The notes under the pieces are model-generated. The model was not told the origin of the DNA and ran no database searches. It worked only from the letters and a program-made list of their open reading frames with translations. A stretch of DNA of 64,000 nt from Bradyrhizobium tropiciagri (lineage in GTDB: Bacteria > Pseudomonadota > Alphaproteobacteria > Rhizobiales > Xanthobacteraceae). Position numbers and translations under genes: made by a program. Position 1 is the first letter of the stretch. Every line of letters starts with the position of its first letter. The stretch is from positions 310,001-374,000 of the forward strand of contig NZ_JAFCKF010000006.1 of assembly GCF_018130545.1 (NCBI RefSeq). The letters are read 5' to 3'. Below are positions 63,807 through 64,000 of this stretch, piece after piece.

Positions 63807-64000
63807 ATGAAGTCCGCTTTCAACCGATCAATACTTGCGTTCGCGGCGATTGCGCTGCTGGCGGGGACGACCTTCGCCAGTGCGCAGCAACAAACGGACA
63901 AGAACCGGGCGTTGAAGAAGTACGAATCCGGCAACAAGGAATTCTGGACCCATCCGCCGGATGACTGGTTCCTCGGCGACGAGACCGAGGCGCAGAAGGG
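63807..64000 (+). CDS. Secreted protein of unknown function (3' end outside window)
   Basis: The reading frame from the ATG at 63807 is open to the window edge. It gives a signal peptide (ILAFAAIALLAGTTFASAQQ) followed by a polar start with KYESGNKEFWTHPPDDWF and GDETEAQKG. I do not recognise the family from 64 residues. It is likely a periplasmic or extracellular protein. Confidence 0.6.
   Translation, partial: MKSAFNRSILAFAAIALLAGTTFASAQQQTDKNRALKKYESGNKEFWTHPPDDWFLGDETEAQK

Overview
The window reads as a chromosomal segment of a Bradyrhizobium-type alphaproteobacterium (order Hyphomicrobiales). The signs are high GC with strong third-position GC, rhizobial gene order (hisB-hisH-hisA-hisF, hslV-hslU, timA-mltA-smr, mnmE-mnmG-rsmG-parA-parB, leuS-lptE-holA), clustered GANTC methylation sites, and many intergenic palindromic repeats of kinds I associate with Bradyrhizobium and Rhodopseudomonas. 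I see no rRNA operon, prophage, CRISPR array or intact insertion sequence. Nearly everything is core chromosome.

Layout. 1-3066 (minus): histidine operon hisB, a DUF2628 gene, hisH, hisA and the 5' part of hisF, with stop/start overlaps at two junctions. 3251-5667 (plus): HslV and HslU with a GNAT acetyltransferase gene between them. 5824-10762: a multispanning membrane protein, the minus-strand timA-mltA-smr group and divergent secB. 10911-13763 (minus): PPSR kinase/phosphorylase, maf, coaE, dnaQ. 13764-14224: an AT-rich gap with six GANTC sites that I propose as the replication-origin candidate. 14225-22644 (plus): hemJ, rho, mnmE, mnmG, rsmG, parA, parB, with five parS palindromes. 22799-27007 (minus): leuS, lptE, holA.

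27377-36679 is mainly signalling and metabolism: a MASE1 hybrid histidine kinase between repeat-like sequences, a GGDEF sensor protein, a YggS-type PLP protein, a hydratase-family enzyme, an L,D-transpeptidase, a CenR-like response regulator, a cyclic-nucleotide-binding protein and exonuclease III. 36831-41470 (minus): an aminotransferase, ftsK and lolA. 41650-48157 carries a Nudix hydrolase, a GFA-family protein and two glnK-amtB nitrogen units separated by a ClpP paralogue and an ArsR/SRPBCC pair.

48439-64000: two tandem GYF-domain membrane proteins, TesB, a UbiH-type hydroxylase, an alpha/beta hydrolase, a Trm112 protein, a TetR regulator divergent from a four-gene plus-strand set with two palindromic operator candidates, an MHYT-PAS-GGDEF-EAL protein, a PepSY/cytochrome b pair, a Lon-N protein, a CnoX-type thioredoxin, tRNA-Gly(GCC), a DUF2865 protein and a truncated secreted protein.

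How it works together. Genes diverge on both sides of 13764-14224, with PPSR on one side and the parABS cluster 4-9 kb away, so the centre of the window looks like the origin and segregation region. FtsK adds terminus segregation. GlnK/AmtB pairs set ammonium uptake. Cyclic-di-GMP and two-component proteins make up the sensory genes.
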